64,000 nucleotides of DNA from Albibacterium bauzanense (GCF_004339765.1 NZ_SMGO01000001.1:806001-870000), one strand, 5' to 3'; numbered from the stretch's first letter, positions 43,185 through 52,854 are shown. Numbers and translations: made by a program. The notes: generated by a model not told the origin, from the sequence alone.

Positions 43185-43689
43185 GCTATTATTAGAAAAT
43201 ATTCTACGTTTTATACTGCTAATCTTAGCACAAGTATTCCTTTTCAAAAACATGGGGTATTATAACCTGGTCATTCCTTTCCCTTATATTATGGCCATCA
43301 TGTTACTTCCTGTTCGGATTTCAAAAGTATTACTCTTTATAATTGCCTTTCTAACCGGACTAACAATTGATGCTTTCTACGATACTTTGGGAATTCATGC
43401 AGCCGCATGTGTTACATTAGCATGGGTCCGAATTATCTTCTTAAATCTTACAATACAAGATGATGATCATGACTCCATATCACCTGGAATTGATCAAATG
43501 TCTTTCCGTTGGTTTTTAATTTACACCTTTATACTAAGTTTCTTTCATCACCTAACCTTGTATTTATTAGAGAGCTTCTCTCTAAATAACATCCTTTCAA
43601 CGTTAACAAGCATTCTTTTTAGTTGTATATTTACAACTGTTCTAATCATACTCTTTGAGTTAATCTTTTATAGAAGGAAAAAAAGGTGA
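43177..43689 (+). CDS. mreD: Rod shape-determining protein MreD
   Basis: A 170-residue integral membrane protein with five to six hydrophobic segments, consistent with MreD. Sequence conservation in this family is low; identity rests on length, topology and position between mreC and mrdA. The stop overlaps the mrdA start (43686). Confidence 0.85.
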   Translation: MTKLLLENILRFILLILAQVFLFKNMGYYNLVIPFPYIMAIMLLPVRISKVLLFIIAFLTGLTIDAFYDTLGIHAAACVTLAWVRIIFLNLTIQDDDHDSISPGIDQMSFRWFLIYTFILSFFHHLTLYLLESFSLNNILSTLTSILFSCIFTTVLIILFELIFYRRKKR

Positions 43690-45650
43690 ATAGTTTTTTT
43701 GCACGAAAATTCATTGTACAAGGTATTATCATTGCAGCCGCAGTAGTTCTTCTATTACGCCTGTTCTATATCCAGGTTATTGATGACTCCTACTATCTGT
43801 CTGCTGAAAACAACGTTCTTCGTAAAGTTATTATTTACCCTGCACGCGGTGTAATTCTCGATAGAAACTCAAAAGTACTTGTACAAAACGAACCGGTTTA
43901 CGACCTTTTAGTTACACCAAGAGAGGTGAAGGACATCGATACCGCACTCTTTTGCCAGTTAATTGATATTGATAAAAAAGGATTCATCAGTCGTTTCACA
44001 AAAGCAAAAAACTACTCTCCTTATAAAGCATCCATTTTCGAGAAACAGCTCTCTGCAGAAACATACGCTCGTTTACAAGAGCATCTATACAAATTCAGAG
44101 GTTTCTATGTACAGAATCGTACAGTCAGGAATTATCCTGACAGCATAGCTGCACAGTTTCTTGGCTATATAAACGAAGTTACAGACAAAAATATCGAACA
44201 AAGTAACGGCTTTTATAGACCAGGGGACTATATAGGTGTCAGTGGCGTAGAACGTGCCTACGAAGATCTTTTACGAGGCCAACGAGGCGTTCAAAACCTC
44301 ATGGTCGATGCATTCAATCGTCCGAAAGGGCACTTTGCCGATGGAAAATATGATACTTTGGCTGTAGCAGGTGAAGATCTGATGTCATCATTAGATAAAG
44401 AATTGCAAATACTGGGAGAAAAGCTCTTGAAGAATAAAGTAGGAACCATTGTGGCTATCGAACCTCAAACCGGTGAAATACTAAGCTTTGTTAGCAGCCC
44501 TTCTTACAATCCAAACATGATGGTGGGAAGAGAAAGGGGTAATAATTATATGAAATTATTATACGATCCTAACAAACCTATGTTTATCCGGCCTATCCAG
44601 GCACAATACCCTCCAGGATCAGTCTTTAAAGTTGTGAGTGCACTGGTTGCCCAGCAGGCTCAATTAATTGATGAGAATACAACATTTTACTGTCCGGGTG
44701 GCTATCGCTATGGCAGAAATGGATTCATGGGCTGCACCCATGTTCACGGCTCAACCTCATTGGTATCTTCCATCCAAACTTCTTGCAATACTTATTACGG
44801 ATATACCTATGCAAAGATGATTGATGGAAGAGGTGAAAAATCATCATTAGCATACAATCAATGGCGAGCGGCTGTTCAGAAATTTGGCATTGGAGAAAAA
44901 CTGGGCATTGACCTGCCTGGAGAAAACTCAGGCAATCTCCCAACTTCTGATTATTATACCAAACAGTTTGGGAATAACAAATGGACTTCAGCTTATAATA
45001 TATCTTTATCAATCGGTCAGGGAGAACTAGGTATTACCCCTTTACAAATGGCAAATATCATGGCCATTGTAGCAAATAGAGGTTTCTATTATCGCCCGCA
45101 TTTAATTAAATCAATTGGCGACAAGAAGATCGTTAAACCAGAGTTTACTGAACGGATATCTGTAGGAGTAGATGCTAAATACTTTGAACCCGTTATTGAG
45201 GGTATGAGCCAAGCCGTAAACCGGCCAGGCGGAACTGCCTATTCTGTAAAGATAAACGGTATAGAAATGGCTGGAAAAACTGGAACCGCTCAAAATCCCC
45301 ATGGAGAGAACCATGCTGTATTTTTTGCTTTTGCCCCACGTGTAAATCCTAAAATAGCTATTGCTGTATTTGTTGAAAATGCAGGCTATGGAGGTGTCTG
45401 GGCTGCGCCAATTGCAAGTATGATGGTTGAACAGTATTTAACTGATACGATTACCATGCCTAAATACATTCAGGATCGGATTTATAATGGAAATCTAATG
45501 CCAGCTGTTAAGCCTGCAGCAGTAAAAGAAACAACACAAAAGAAAACAGATACTACCACAAAGCAAACACCAGCAGATCAAAAACAAGCTCAAAGAATCA
45601 GACAAAATAATACCGCGATATTAGCTCAAAATGACAAATACAAATCGTAA
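43686..45650 (+). CDS. mrdA: Penicillin-binding protein 2 (transpeptidase)
   Basis: A 654-residue class B PBP that cross-links peptidoglycan during elongation. An N-terminal membrane anchor precedes the dimerisation domain (ARGVILDRNSKVLVQN; GVSGVERAYEDLLRG). The transpeptidase domain has the active Ser in PPGSVFKV, SCN-equivalent TSCNTYYG and KTG in MAGKTGTAQNP. The C-terminus has a long Thr/Lys/Gln-rich tail (about residues 615-654). Translation starts at a GTG and the stop overlaps rodA. Confidence 0.96.
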   Translation: MNSFFARKFIVQGIIIAAAVVLLLRLFYIQVIDDSYYLSAENNVLRKVIIYPARGVILDRNSKVLVQNEPVYDLLVTPREVKDIDTALFCQLIDIDKKGFISRFTKAKNYSPYKASIFEKQLSAETYARLQEHLYKFRGFYVQNRTVRNYPDSIAAQFLGYINEVTDKNIEQSNGFYRPGDYIGVSGVERAYEDLLRGQRGVQNLMVDAFNRPKGHFADGKYDTLAVAGEDLMSSLDKELQILGEKLLKNKVGTIVAIEPQTGEILSFVSSPSYNPNMMVGRERGNNYMKLLYDPNKPMFIRPIQAQYPPGSVFKVVSALVAQQAQLIDENTTFYCPGGYRYGRNGFMGCTHVHGSTSLVSSIQTSCNTYYGYTYAKMIDGRGEKSSLAYNQWRAAVQKFGIGEKLGIDLPGENSGNLPTSDYYTKQFGNNKWTSAYNISLSIGQGELGITPLQMANIMAIVANRGFYYRPHLIKSIGDKKIVKPEFTERISVGVDAKYFEPVIEGMSQAVNRPGGTAYSVKINGIEMAGKTGTAQNPHGENHAVFFAFAPRVNPKIAIAVFVENAGYGGVWAAPIASMMVEQYLTDTITMPKYIQDRIYNGNLMPAVKPAAVKETTQKKTDTTTKQTPADQKQAQRIRQNNTAILAQNDKYKS

Positions 45651-46914
45651 ATTCTTCGGTTCTGACATTGATTGGCTTACTATATTTTTATGGTTAGCTC
45701 TCTGCGTAATTGGCTGGTTCAATATCCATGCAGCTGTTTATGACATTGAGAACCCCAGCATCCTGAGTTTAAACACGAACTACGGGAAACAATTTATATT
45801 TATACTGTCTGCTATCGTTCTAGGTGTTGTTATATTAGTTATCGACAGCAGGTTCTATAGCTCCATTGCACCTGTATTCTATGTAATTACCCTCCTATTG
45901 TTAATCGTCGTATTGTTTATCGGGCGAAACGTTGGTGGTAACCAAGCGTGGATAGAACTAGGTTTATTTCGCTTACAACCCTCCGAGTTTGCAAAGTTAG
46001 CAGCCTGTTTAATGCTTGCTAAATATCTGAATATCAATAGTACAAAAAATCCAAACCTTCAAACTTTAGCAGTCGGAATCCTTCTACTCCTCATTCCTGT
46101 AATACTAATTATGCTTCAGCCTGATACAGGTTCAGCATTAACATTCTTCGCCTTAATCTTTGTCTTTTATCGGGAGGGATATGTGCCTGGCAAGGTCTTA
46201 CTAATTGGAGGAATCAGCATTGCTTTATTTGTTCTTACTTTACTTTATACTGAGTGGATTGTAATTGCTATCGTTGGTCTGCTGACTATTGCGGTAATTT
46301 ATTTCTCTAAAAAGACCAGGAGTAATATCATCTCCAGTGTAGTTATCTTTATATCAGCTTCTATATATGTACTAGGAGTGGATTTCGCTTATAATAACAT
46401 CCTTCAAAGCCATCAACGTAATCGCGTTGAGGTGCTACTAGGAAAGATTGATGATCCAAGAGGAGAAGGCTATAATGTCAACCAATCTTTAATTGCTATT
46501 GGCTCAGGTCAACTGCTTGGAAAAGGTTACCTTGAAGGCACCCAAACAAAATACAACTTTGTACCTGAGCAAAGTACTGATTTTATATTCTGTACAATTG
46601 GCGAGGAATGGGGCTTTGTAGGCTCTGCAACTCTGGTATTAATTTATGTAGGCTTACTTTTAAGATTGATTCATATTGCAGAACGACAACGATCTTCTTT
46701 TGCAAGAATATACGGATACGGTGTTGTATCCATATTATTCTTTCACTTCTTTATAAACATTGGAATGACTTTAGGAATCGTCCCTGTAATCGGGATTCCT
46801 TTACCATTTATAAGCTATGGGGGTTCTTCCTTATGGAGTTTTACAATCCTGCTTTTTATATTGATTAAACTAGATGCAAACAGAAAAGGTTTGTTTAATA
46901 TTCAATCAATATAA
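45631..46914 (+). CDS. rodA: Peptidoglycan glycosyltransferase RodA (SEDS)
   Basis: A 427-residue membrane polymerase that works with PBP2. SEDS landmarks include QAWIELGLFRLQPSEFAKLA, LQPDTGSALTFFA, FVPEQSTDFIFCTIGEEWGF and IPLPFISYGGSSLWS. The loop between these holds the conserved catalytic Asp region. The gene overlaps mrdA by 20 bases and is the last gene of the elongasome operon. Confidence 0.96.
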   Translation: MTNTNRKFFGSDIDWLTIFLWLALCVIGWFNIHAAVYDIENPSILSLNTNYGKQFIFILSAIVLGVVILVIDSRFYSSIAPVFYVITLLLLIVVLFIGRNVGGNQAWIELGLFRLQPSEFAKLAACLMLAKYLNINSTKNPNLQTLAVGILLLLIPVILIMLQPDTGSALTFFALIFVFYREGYVPGKVLLIGGISIALFVLTLLYTEWIVIAIVGLLTIAVIYFSKKTRSNIISSVVIFISASIYVLGVDFAYNNILQSHQRNRVEVLLGKIDDPRGEGYNVNQSLIAIGSGQLLGKGYLEGTQTKYNFVPEQSTDFIFCTIGEEWGFVGSATLVLIYVGLLLRLIHIAERQRSSFARIYGYGVVSILFFHFFINIGMTLGIVPVIGIPLPFISYGGSSLWSFTILLFILIKLDANRKGLFNIQSI

Positions 46915-46945
46915 CCAAGCTTATACTCCAACAATACAGCTATAA

Positions 46946-47920
46946 CTAGCCATATCGTTGTCTTAATATAGCGTATAATTTGTCTACACTAGCTTGTTTT
47001 GTATCCCAACTATTCTTCTGCGCATAATTACTTTTCAGAAAGCGGTCAGCATCTTCAAAGCTTTCAAACCTATTCAACAATTCGATTGCTTCGCTGTATG
47101 CAAGGCTATAACCGTTAAATAAATCTTTAATAAACAACAGTTTATCATTCAAATTTATTCCTGATTTAATATCCTTGATCCTGCGTGGCGACTCTAAGTG
47201 CTTTTTCTCTGAATCCAAAGCCTTTCTTTGCTCAGAAAGTCGATCATTTAAACTCATCGGGCGCTCACTATGAATATTTAAAGTTTTCTCTTCAATTACA
47301 ACTTCATGAGTAATTTCTTTAACAGGCTCAGAGATAGGTTCAGTTTCCACTTTCCTTTCAGGAACAGGCTCTTCTTGATATTGAGGTTTATCTATCTCTT
47401 CTTCTTGCTTACTAACCGTGTTACTTTCACTGCTAAATACATTATTATCTTCCTCTACAATTTCCTCAACAGTTTCTTGAGAATCTAAGGCTTCTTCTCC
47501 TACAGATTCACTACTTGATGCAGGAGTGAAAATAATAGGCTCAACAAGTCTTTCCTCTGCCGGTTTTTCTTCCAACGCTGTCTCTTCTTCCCTTTCGGCA
47601 GCTACTTCTTTTTCAACAATAGGAATATGTTCTATATCTTTCAATTGCGTATGCTCTACCTCTTCCACCTCTCTTTCATGAACCTCTTGACTTTGTTCAT
47701 GCCTTGCCGATTCCTCAGCCTCAGCATACTTTCTAGCTTCCTCGTCTTCAAGTTTGCGAAGGAGATTTGCATGTTCAGCAAAGTAAGCAGCGTTTATTTC
47801 AAAAAGTTGAAACTCAAGAGGATTCACATCCTTATCAGGGTCTGAAATATAATCGAACTTATCACTAAGCTCCTTTAATAACACTCCAACTTTCTCAATA
47901 ATCTCTTCTTTAGATATCAT
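46946..47920 (-). CDS. Acidic coiled-coil protein of unknown function
   Basis: About 324 residues from the ATG at 47920. A short N-terminal helical segment (ISKEEIIEKVGVLLKELSDKFDYI) is followed by a long highly acidic, Glu-rich stretch (about residues 50-220) with coiled-coil and disordered character. A conserved-looking C-terminal helical domain comes last (about 225-324: RPMSLNDRLSEQRK, NLNDKLLFIKDLFNGY, YAILRQRYG). Many Bacteroidota encode a similar protein of unknown role. The frame extends to a TTG at 47965 that is untranscribed if the -7 box at 47926-47933 is used. Confidence 0.75.
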   Translation of the reverse strand: MISKEEIIEKVGVLLKELSDKFDYISDPDKDVNPLEFQLFEINAAYFAEHANLLRKLEDEEARKYAEAEESARHEQSQEVHEREVEEVEHTQLKDIEHIPIVEKEVAAEREEETALEEKPAEERLVEPIIFTPASSSESVGEEALDSQETVEEIVEEDNNVFSSESNTVSKQEEEIDKPQYQEEPVPERKVETEPISEPVKEITHEVVIEEKTLNIHSERPMSLNDRLSEQRKALDSEKKHLESPRRIKDIKSGINLNDKLLFIKDLFNGYSLAYSEAIELLNRFESFEDADRFLKSNYAQKNSWDTKQASVDKLYAILRQRYG

Positions 47921-47925
47921 AATTG

Positions 47926-47933
47926 CAAAAATA
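47926..47933 (-). promoter_or_regulatory. -7 promoter element of the coiled-coil protein gene
   Basis: TATTTTTG on the minus strand matches TAnnTTTG and ends 5 nt before the ATG at 47920, so the message may be leaderless. Confidence 0.45.
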
Positions 47934-48013
47934 TTTATCTTAATATAAATCGATGAACCAGTCAAATTTAATTAATAAATCTGATACTTACAGTGATTTA
48001 CTACCTCTTATAA

Positions 48014-49582
48014 TCAATTACTTCTTTGTTCATCAGGTCGATCTCCTACGCGTTTAAATGTTGATTCCTCAGTCCTTATTTTTGTGAAATCATCCAAATA
48101 ATTCGGAAAATAAATATCTGATAAATGCATAAACTCATCACCTCGCATAAAGATATCCATACTAATATCATCAAAACTCTTCTTGCCACAGGCAGCTAGT
48201 AATTCCATTGCTGCGAGTAAAGTATTACGATGAAAATAATAAACACGATCCTTCTTTTCAGTTACCGCCAGTCCTTTTACAAGCATTTTATCTTGCGTTG
48301 CAACACCTGTCGGACAATCATTCGTATTGCATCTTAGTGCTTGAATACATCCCAAAGAAAACATAAACCCACGAGCACTATTACACAAATCAGCTCCCAA
48401 CGCAAGCATTTTTAGAAAAGAAGCAGCCGATAGAACTTTACCACTGCAAATAATCCTGAGCTTATCCCTTATTCCATATTTTTCCAATGACTGGTGAACA
48501 AAGATCAATGCAGGTTCTAAAGGAACACCAACAGCATCAGCAAATTCTAAAGGAGCTGCACCTGTACCTCCTTCTGCGCCATCAACTGTTATAAAATCAG
48601 GATAAATATTTAACAGATTCATGGCTTCACAAAGTTCAATGAACTCATCAGTTCTTCCTATACAAAGTTTAAAACCTACCGGCTTACCATCTGATAGCTC
48701 GCGTAAAGTTCCGATAAATTGAATAAGCTCCATGGCATTAGAAAAAGCACTATGATGTTGAGGAGAAAGCACCAAAGTATTAGGTATCAGGCCTCTTATC
48801 TTTGCAACCTCCTCTGTATTCTTAACAGCCGGCAAAATACCTCCATGGCCTGGTTTTGCGCCCTGTGATAGTTTCAATTCAATCATTTTCACTTCTTTCC
48901 AAAGTGCTTTTTCACGAAACCTTTCCGGACTAAAACTGCCATTCTCTGTCCGACACCCAAAATAACCGGTTCCAATTTGCCATACCAGATCACCACCTTG
49001 CATATGGTAATCAGAAATGCCACCTTCTCCTGTATTGTGATAAAAATTCCCTCTCAAAGCTCCCTTATTCAAAGCCATAATAGCATTAGAACTTAAAGAA
49101 CCATAGCTCATAGCAGAAATATTTAACCGGGAAGCATTATAAGGCTGCTTGCAATCTTTACCTCCAATTATTATTCGCGGCAATTCTTCAACGATATCAA
49201 CCGGATAGATTGAATGCCGAAAACCTTCATAATTACGGTGATTAAGCTCAAGTTGAGTACCAAACGGCGATGTCGATTCTATATTCTTTGCACGCTGATA
49301 GGCAACAGACCGTAAATTACGGGAGAAGGGCTTTCCATCTGTGTTTCTTTCAATAAAATATTGTTGGAGCTCCGGAGAAATAAACTCAAAAAAGTAACGC
49401 AAATAACCTATAACAGGGAAGTTCTTTAAAATAGCATGCTTATCCTGAATCAGGTTATAAATACCCAATCCCAATATAGCCAGAGCAATTAATGTTAACC
49501 ATATTAAACCAGGGTAAAATCCAGTAAAAATCAGTAACAAAACCACAATTGGAATTGCTGTATAAAGAAAGAGGTTTCTCAT
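48014..49582 (-). CDS. FMN-binding glutamate synthase family protein, membrane-anchored
   Basis: A 522-residue protein. Two N-terminal hydrophobic segments (about residues 4-42) precede a glutamate-synthase central domain. FMN-binding and Fe-S-like motifs include ISAMSYGSLSSNAI, SQGAKPGHGG, TVDGAEGGTGAAP and the Cys cluster CNTNDCPTGVATQ. It lacks the glutaminase and C-terminal beta-helix domains of GltB and has no GltD partner nearby. Stand-alone proteins of this kind are frequent in Bacteroidota. The reaction is not established, though amide or glutamate metabolism with a membrane electron donor is plausible. Probably co-transcribed with the downstream-oriented pafA. Confidence 0.87.
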   Translation of the reverse strand: MRNLFLYTAIPIVVLLLIFTGFYPGLIWLTLIALAILGLGIYNLIQDKHAILKNFPVIGYLRYFFEFISPELQQYFIERNTDGKPFSRNLRSVAYQRAKNIESTSPFGTQLELNHRNYEGFRHSIYPVDIVEELPRIIIGGKDCKQPYNASRLNISAMSYGSLSSNAIMALNKGALRGNFYHNTGEGGISDYHMQGGDLVWQIGTGYFGCRTENGSFSPERFREKALWKEVKMIELKLSQGAKPGHGGILPAVKNTEEVAKIRGLIPNTLVLSPQHHSAFSNAMELIQFIGTLRELSDGKPVGFKLCIGRTDEFIELCEAMNLLNIYPDFITVDGAEGGTGAAPLEFADAVGVPLEPALIFVHQSLEKYGIRDKLRIICSGKVLSAASFLKMLALGADLCNSARGFMFSLGCIQALRCNTNDCPTGVATQDKMLVKGLAVTEKKDRVYYFHRNTLLAAMELLAACGKKSFDDISMDIFMRGDEFMHLSDIYFPNYLDDFTKIRTEESTFKRVGDRPDEQRSN

Positions 49583-49652
49583 TTTAAGTATAGATTTAAA
49601 ACATTTGGATATCTGCCTTTGACATAATCCAACGAAATAACATCCGGAATTA

Positions 49653-51323
49653 TTACTTTATTGCCTCCGAAATTGGAATACCAATAGAGCCATTCGGCTG
49701 CTGAATTTTCAATATAGCTGCAATGGTTGCTGCAATATCAGTCATATGGGTCGGCCTGTCCGTTTTTCCATGATTAACCCCCCATCCCATAAATATCAAA
49801 GGAATATGAGCATCGTATGGATTCCAAGCTGAGTGACTAGTTCCTGTTGGGTTTGCAGAACCACTACTATACCAGGCAGGATCTAAAATAACCTGAATAT
49901 TACCACTCCTATCATAATTGTAACCATTAATTATCCGTTCACGAATAACTTTTGGAATTGATGCCGTTTGAACTTTATCCATATCCACAACATAGGTTAC
50001 TCCTTCTTGCTTTCTCAAGAAATCAATAGCTGCTAATTTAATAGCTTCCATGTCTAAACCCTTCTCTTCAATCACTTTATAGTTAAGATGTCCTTGGTAA
50101 TTTAACAGACTTATTATCAGTTTTTCTTCTCCAAACTTAGCTTGAAGCACCTTATTTAATTCAGTTAATATCTTACCTGATCCCCAAGCTCCGGCAGGTA
50201 TATTGTTGTCCTTTAAGAAACTTACATTATGCGCACCACCATGATCTGCAGATAAAAACACCGTATACTCTCCTGCACCCACTTTCTCATCCAGATATTT
50301 AAAAAAGCTTGCCAGTTCTTTATCTAATCTCAAATAGGTATCTTCAACCTCAATTGCATTGGGTCCAAATTGATGACCCACATAATCAGTCGATGAAAGA
50401 CTCAAAGCCAGAAAATCAGTTACAACACCCTGACCTAATTTTTCATTCTCAACGGCGGCTTTTGCCATATCAAAGCTTAATGTATTTCCATAAGGTGAAG
50501 TACGAATAGCTCCTGCTCCACTCTTCTTATACAGCTCGGCAGTATTAACAGGGAAAACAGGTTTCTCTGATACACTAAACTTACCTTCATATCTATTATC
50601 ATCAGCAGAACTTTGTATATAGCTACTAATAGGATATAAAGTTTCCCAGCCTTGATTCAAATATTTCTCTACTAACTTTTGTTTATTAAAACCATCAACC
50701 CACGAAGGCAGCTTATCCATATAATAGGTCGAAGTAATGAAATTTCCGGTCTCCCCATCAAACCAATAAGCAGCATCTGCAGCATGTCCTGCAGGCAAAA
50801 TACTTCCCCTATCTTTAATTGCTACACCAATCACTTTCGATCTGAAATTAGTGGCTAACTTCAACTCATCAGTTATTGTGCTTGCTAACAAATTCCTTGG
50901 CGACATCTCCCCTGCATTAGAGGTACTTCCAACTGTACTAACTGTACTATCTTCTGTACAATACATGGTTTCACCAGTAGCATTTATAATAAAATCATTC
51001 CCTGCTATTCCATGTATGGAAGGTACAGAACCTGTATAAATTGTTGTATGACCAATCGCAGTTACAGTCGGCACATAGTCAATGTTAGTGTTATCAGCAC
51101 TAAAACCCTGGTTAATCATCCTCTTAAAGCCATCGCTACCGTATCGGTCATAATAACGATACAGATAATCCCAGCGCATTTGATCAACTACAATTCCCAC
51201 CACTAACTTTGGTCGTGGTAGTTTTCCTGAATCTCCATTATTATTCTGAGCAAAGGAAACAGAGCTAAATAAGATTAACGCAACTGCAATTGCTACGAAA
51301 CTATAGGGTACATATTTTCTCAT
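49653..51323 (-). CDS. pafA: PafA-type alkaline phosphatase
   Basis: A 556-residue secreted phosphomonoesterase with a signal peptide ending SVSFAQ. Relative to Elizabethkingia PafA (D38, T79, N100, K162, R164), the equivalents are D47 (VVDQMRWD), nucleophile T88 (VTAIGH), N109 (AGNDFI), and K170/R172 (IKDRGSILPAGH), with consistent offsets of 9 then 8. Further zinc ligands lie in VGHQFGP, SADHGG and TGTSHSAW. The Lys/Arg pair marks a monoesterase rather than a diesterase. It releases phosphate from organic phosphates in the periplasm and is known to be phosphate-insensitive in the family. Confidence 0.93.
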   Translation of the reverse strand: MRKYVPYSFVAIAVALILFSSVSFAQNNNGDSGKLPRPKLVVGIVVDQMRWDYLYRYYDRYGSDGFKRMINQGFSADNTNIDYVPTVTAIGHTTIYTGSVPSIHGIAGNDFIINATGETMYCTEDSTVSTVGSTSNAGEMSPRNLLASTITDELKLATNFRSKVIGVAIKDRGSILPAGHAADAAYWFDGETGNFITSTYYMDKLPSWVDGFNKQKLVEKYLNQGWETLYPISSYIQSSADDNRYEGKFSVSEKPVFPVNTAELYKKSGAGAIRTSPYGNTLSFDMAKAAVENEKLGQGVVTDFLALSLSSTDYVGHQFGPNAIEVEDTYLRLDKELASFFKYLDEKVGAGEYTVFLSADHGGAHNVSFLKDNNIPAGAWGSGKILTELNKVLQAKFGEEKLIISLLNYQGHLNYKVIEEKGLDMEAIKLAAIDFLRKQEGVTYVVDMDKVQTASIPKVIRERIINGYNYDRSGNIQVILDPAWYSSGSANPTGTSHSAWNPYDAHIPLIFMGWGVNHGKTDRPTHMTDIAATIAAILKIQQPNGSIGIPISEAIK

Positions 51324-51412
51324 AATGTTTTAAGGTTTTTACAAAAACGAAGCTACGAAATTACTCCTAATTTCCCTATTGCGCTCAGACATAATGAGAA
51401 CTTTAAAAGTTT

Positions 51413-51847
51413 TTAATGCTTCTCTACATAATTTTTCAATGACTCCCCAAGTATAAAATTCCAACCCTCTGTAAAGCTTGTAATAGCAAAATTAGGATTA
51501 TCTTTAGGAAAGCTCTCAAGTCCTTCATGGCTTAATCTTAACCTTGTCTTTTGTTCTCCCTCTTCAAAAAGCTCCCAGGTAACCACTGAATATCCATTGT
51601 TATGTTCAGGATAGGTCCAGCTGTAACTGAGCTTATGCGGTGGATCTACGAAAATCACTTCACATTCATGAAGATATTGCACGTTTTCATCTCCGCCGGT
51701 GAACTGAAATTTAAATCCTTTTTCAGGTTTAAATTCCTTAAGTGCAAAATACCATTCTTTCATCTGATCCTTGTCGGTAATGGCTTTCCAGACTTTTTGA
51801 ATGGATGCATTATAAATGCGTTCTACAATCAATGGTTTTGTTTCCAT
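51413..51847 (-). CDS. SRPBCC (Aha1-like) domain protein
   Basis: A 144-residue single-domain helix-grip protein of the AHSA1 type. IVERIYNASIQKVWKAITDKDQMKEWY opens it, and the middle strand TRLRLSHEGLESFPKDN and the C-terminal helix GWNFILGESLKNYVE are typical. It lies 33 bases downstream of an ArsR-type regulator on the same strand, a pairing common in Bacteroidota and Actinobacteria. Ligand is unknown. The ArsR protein likely controls the pair. Confidence 0.9.
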   Translation of the reverse strand: METKPLIVERIYNASIQKVWKAITDKDQMKEWYFALKEFKPEKGFKFQFTGGDENVQYLHECEVIFVDPPHKLSYSWTYPEHNNGYSVVTWELFEEGEQKTRLRLSHEGLESFPKDNPNFAITSFTEGWNFILGESLKNYVEKH

Positions 51848-51880
51848 AATATTGGTTTTTAGGTTTGCAGAATATTGTTA

Positions 51881-52207
51881 TCAAATAGTTTTGTCGTTTT
51901 GGTGTTCCAAAAAATCTTCCAAGGCATCAAGTTTATGATTCCAAAACTTTCTATAGCGTTCAAGCCACTCATCTACCTCTTTCAGTTTTTGCAGGTCTGT
52001 CCTACAATAACGCTCCCTCCCTTCCTGCCGGACAATGATCAACCCACATTCAGTAAGAATCTTAATATGTTTCGAAATGGCCGGACGGCTAACGCTGAAA
52101 TGTCCAGCAACGGCATTTAAGTTTAGCGATTGGCTACTAAGCAAATCAATAATGTCTCGCCTTGTCGGATCAGATATTGCCTGAAATACGTCTCTTCTCA
52201 ATTCCAT
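51881..52207 (-). CDS. ArsR/SmtB-family transcriptional regulator
   Basis: A 108-residue winged-helix repressor: AISDPTRRDIIDLLSSQSLNLNAVAGHFSVSRPAISKHIKILTECGLI forms the DNA-binding part. No ELCV(C/G)D metal site is present, so it belongs to the ArsR-SRPBCC group rather than metal sensors. The gene precedes the SRPBCC protein and has a promoter at 52227-52257. An inverted repeat in that promoter could be its operator. Confidence 0.92.
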   Translation of the reverse strand: MELRRDVFQAISDPTRRDIIDLLSSQSLNLNAVAGHFSVSRPAISKHIKILTECGLIIVRQEGRERYCRTDLQKLKEVDEWLERYRKFWNHKLDALEDFLEHQNDKTI

Positions 52208-52226
52208 CTATATTAAATCATGATTA

Positions 52227-52257
52227 CAAATATATACGAAACCATTTGGTTACCCAA
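52227..52257 (-). promoter_or_regulatory. Promoter of the ArsR-SRPBCC pair with candidate operator
   Basis: Minus-strand TTG (52255-52257) and TATATTTG (52227-52234) are separated by 20 bases. The spacer holds the dyad AACCA-TT-TGGTT (52240-52251), a possible ArsR binding site. The leader to the ATG is 19 nt. The rest of the gap 52258-52746 holds only the hairpin at 52603. Confidence 0.6.
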
Positions 52258-52602
52258 TATTTTTTACACTTTTTTTTCATGGCTGTTGAAGACACTCTAC
52301 AAACAAGATTGTGCAAAAGGCAGCTATTAGCAGTAGCGACTACACCTTTAAGAAAGAGAAAAAAGTATTATTTCCGATTCCTGCAATAAACAAAAGAGGA
52401 TAGTTCAATTCAACATCATAATCGACCAAACGATTACTGTTTTACAACAAATTCATGAAAATCGATGATTATTATATATCGGACAGGAAGATTTCAAGAG
52501 ATTAAACAACACAATGATCAATGCAAATTTGTTAAATATTCGTTAAATAATTTGCAAAATTCAAAGAAGAAGCGTTTATTTACTATGTTTTTGTTAGAAA
52601 TT

Positions 52603-52640
52603 TTATAGCTTCTCCTTTGATTTATCTGGGAGGGCTATAA
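52603..52640. other. Stable hairpin in an intergenic region
   Basis: TTATAGC pairs with GCTATAA and CTCC with GGAG across an 11-base inner region and a 13-nt loop. It lies in a 540-base stretch with no protein gene. It may be part of a small structured RNA or an untranslated leader; I cannot name a family. Confidence 0.3.
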
Positions 52641-52746
52641 GTTTTCTCTTTAGAGAATAACCACTCCTGAGTTGTAACGTCCAATTATCGTGCCATAGGA
52701 TAAATAAGTGGATATTTCGGATTGAAACCGACAATATATAAACGAG

Positions 52747-52777
52747 AAAAGCCTTCTACATGATGTAGAAGGCTTTT
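52747..52777 (-). terminator. Terminator of tRNA-Phe
   Basis: Perfect 15-bp stem AAAAGCCTTCTACAT / ATGTAGAAGGCTTTT with a 1-nt centre, five bases past the tRNA 3' end. It is symmetrical and can act in either direction. Confidence 0.85.
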
Positions 52778-52781
52778 TGTG

Positions 52782-52854
52782 TGGTGCCAGCTGGAATCGA
52801 ACCAGCGACACAAGGATTTTCAGTCCTTTGCTCTACCAACTGAGCTATGGCACC
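52782..52854 (-). tRNA. tRNA-Phe (GAA)
   Basis: A 73-nt cloverleaf on the minus strand. The acceptor pairs GGTGCCA with TGGCACC, the D-arm has AGCTCAGTTGGTAGAGC, the anticodon loop is CTGAAAA giving anticodon GAA, and the T-arm has GGTTCGATTCC. The discriminator is A and CCA is not encoded. An 8-base promoter element lies upstream at 52889-52896 and a terminator follows. Confidence 0.97.
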
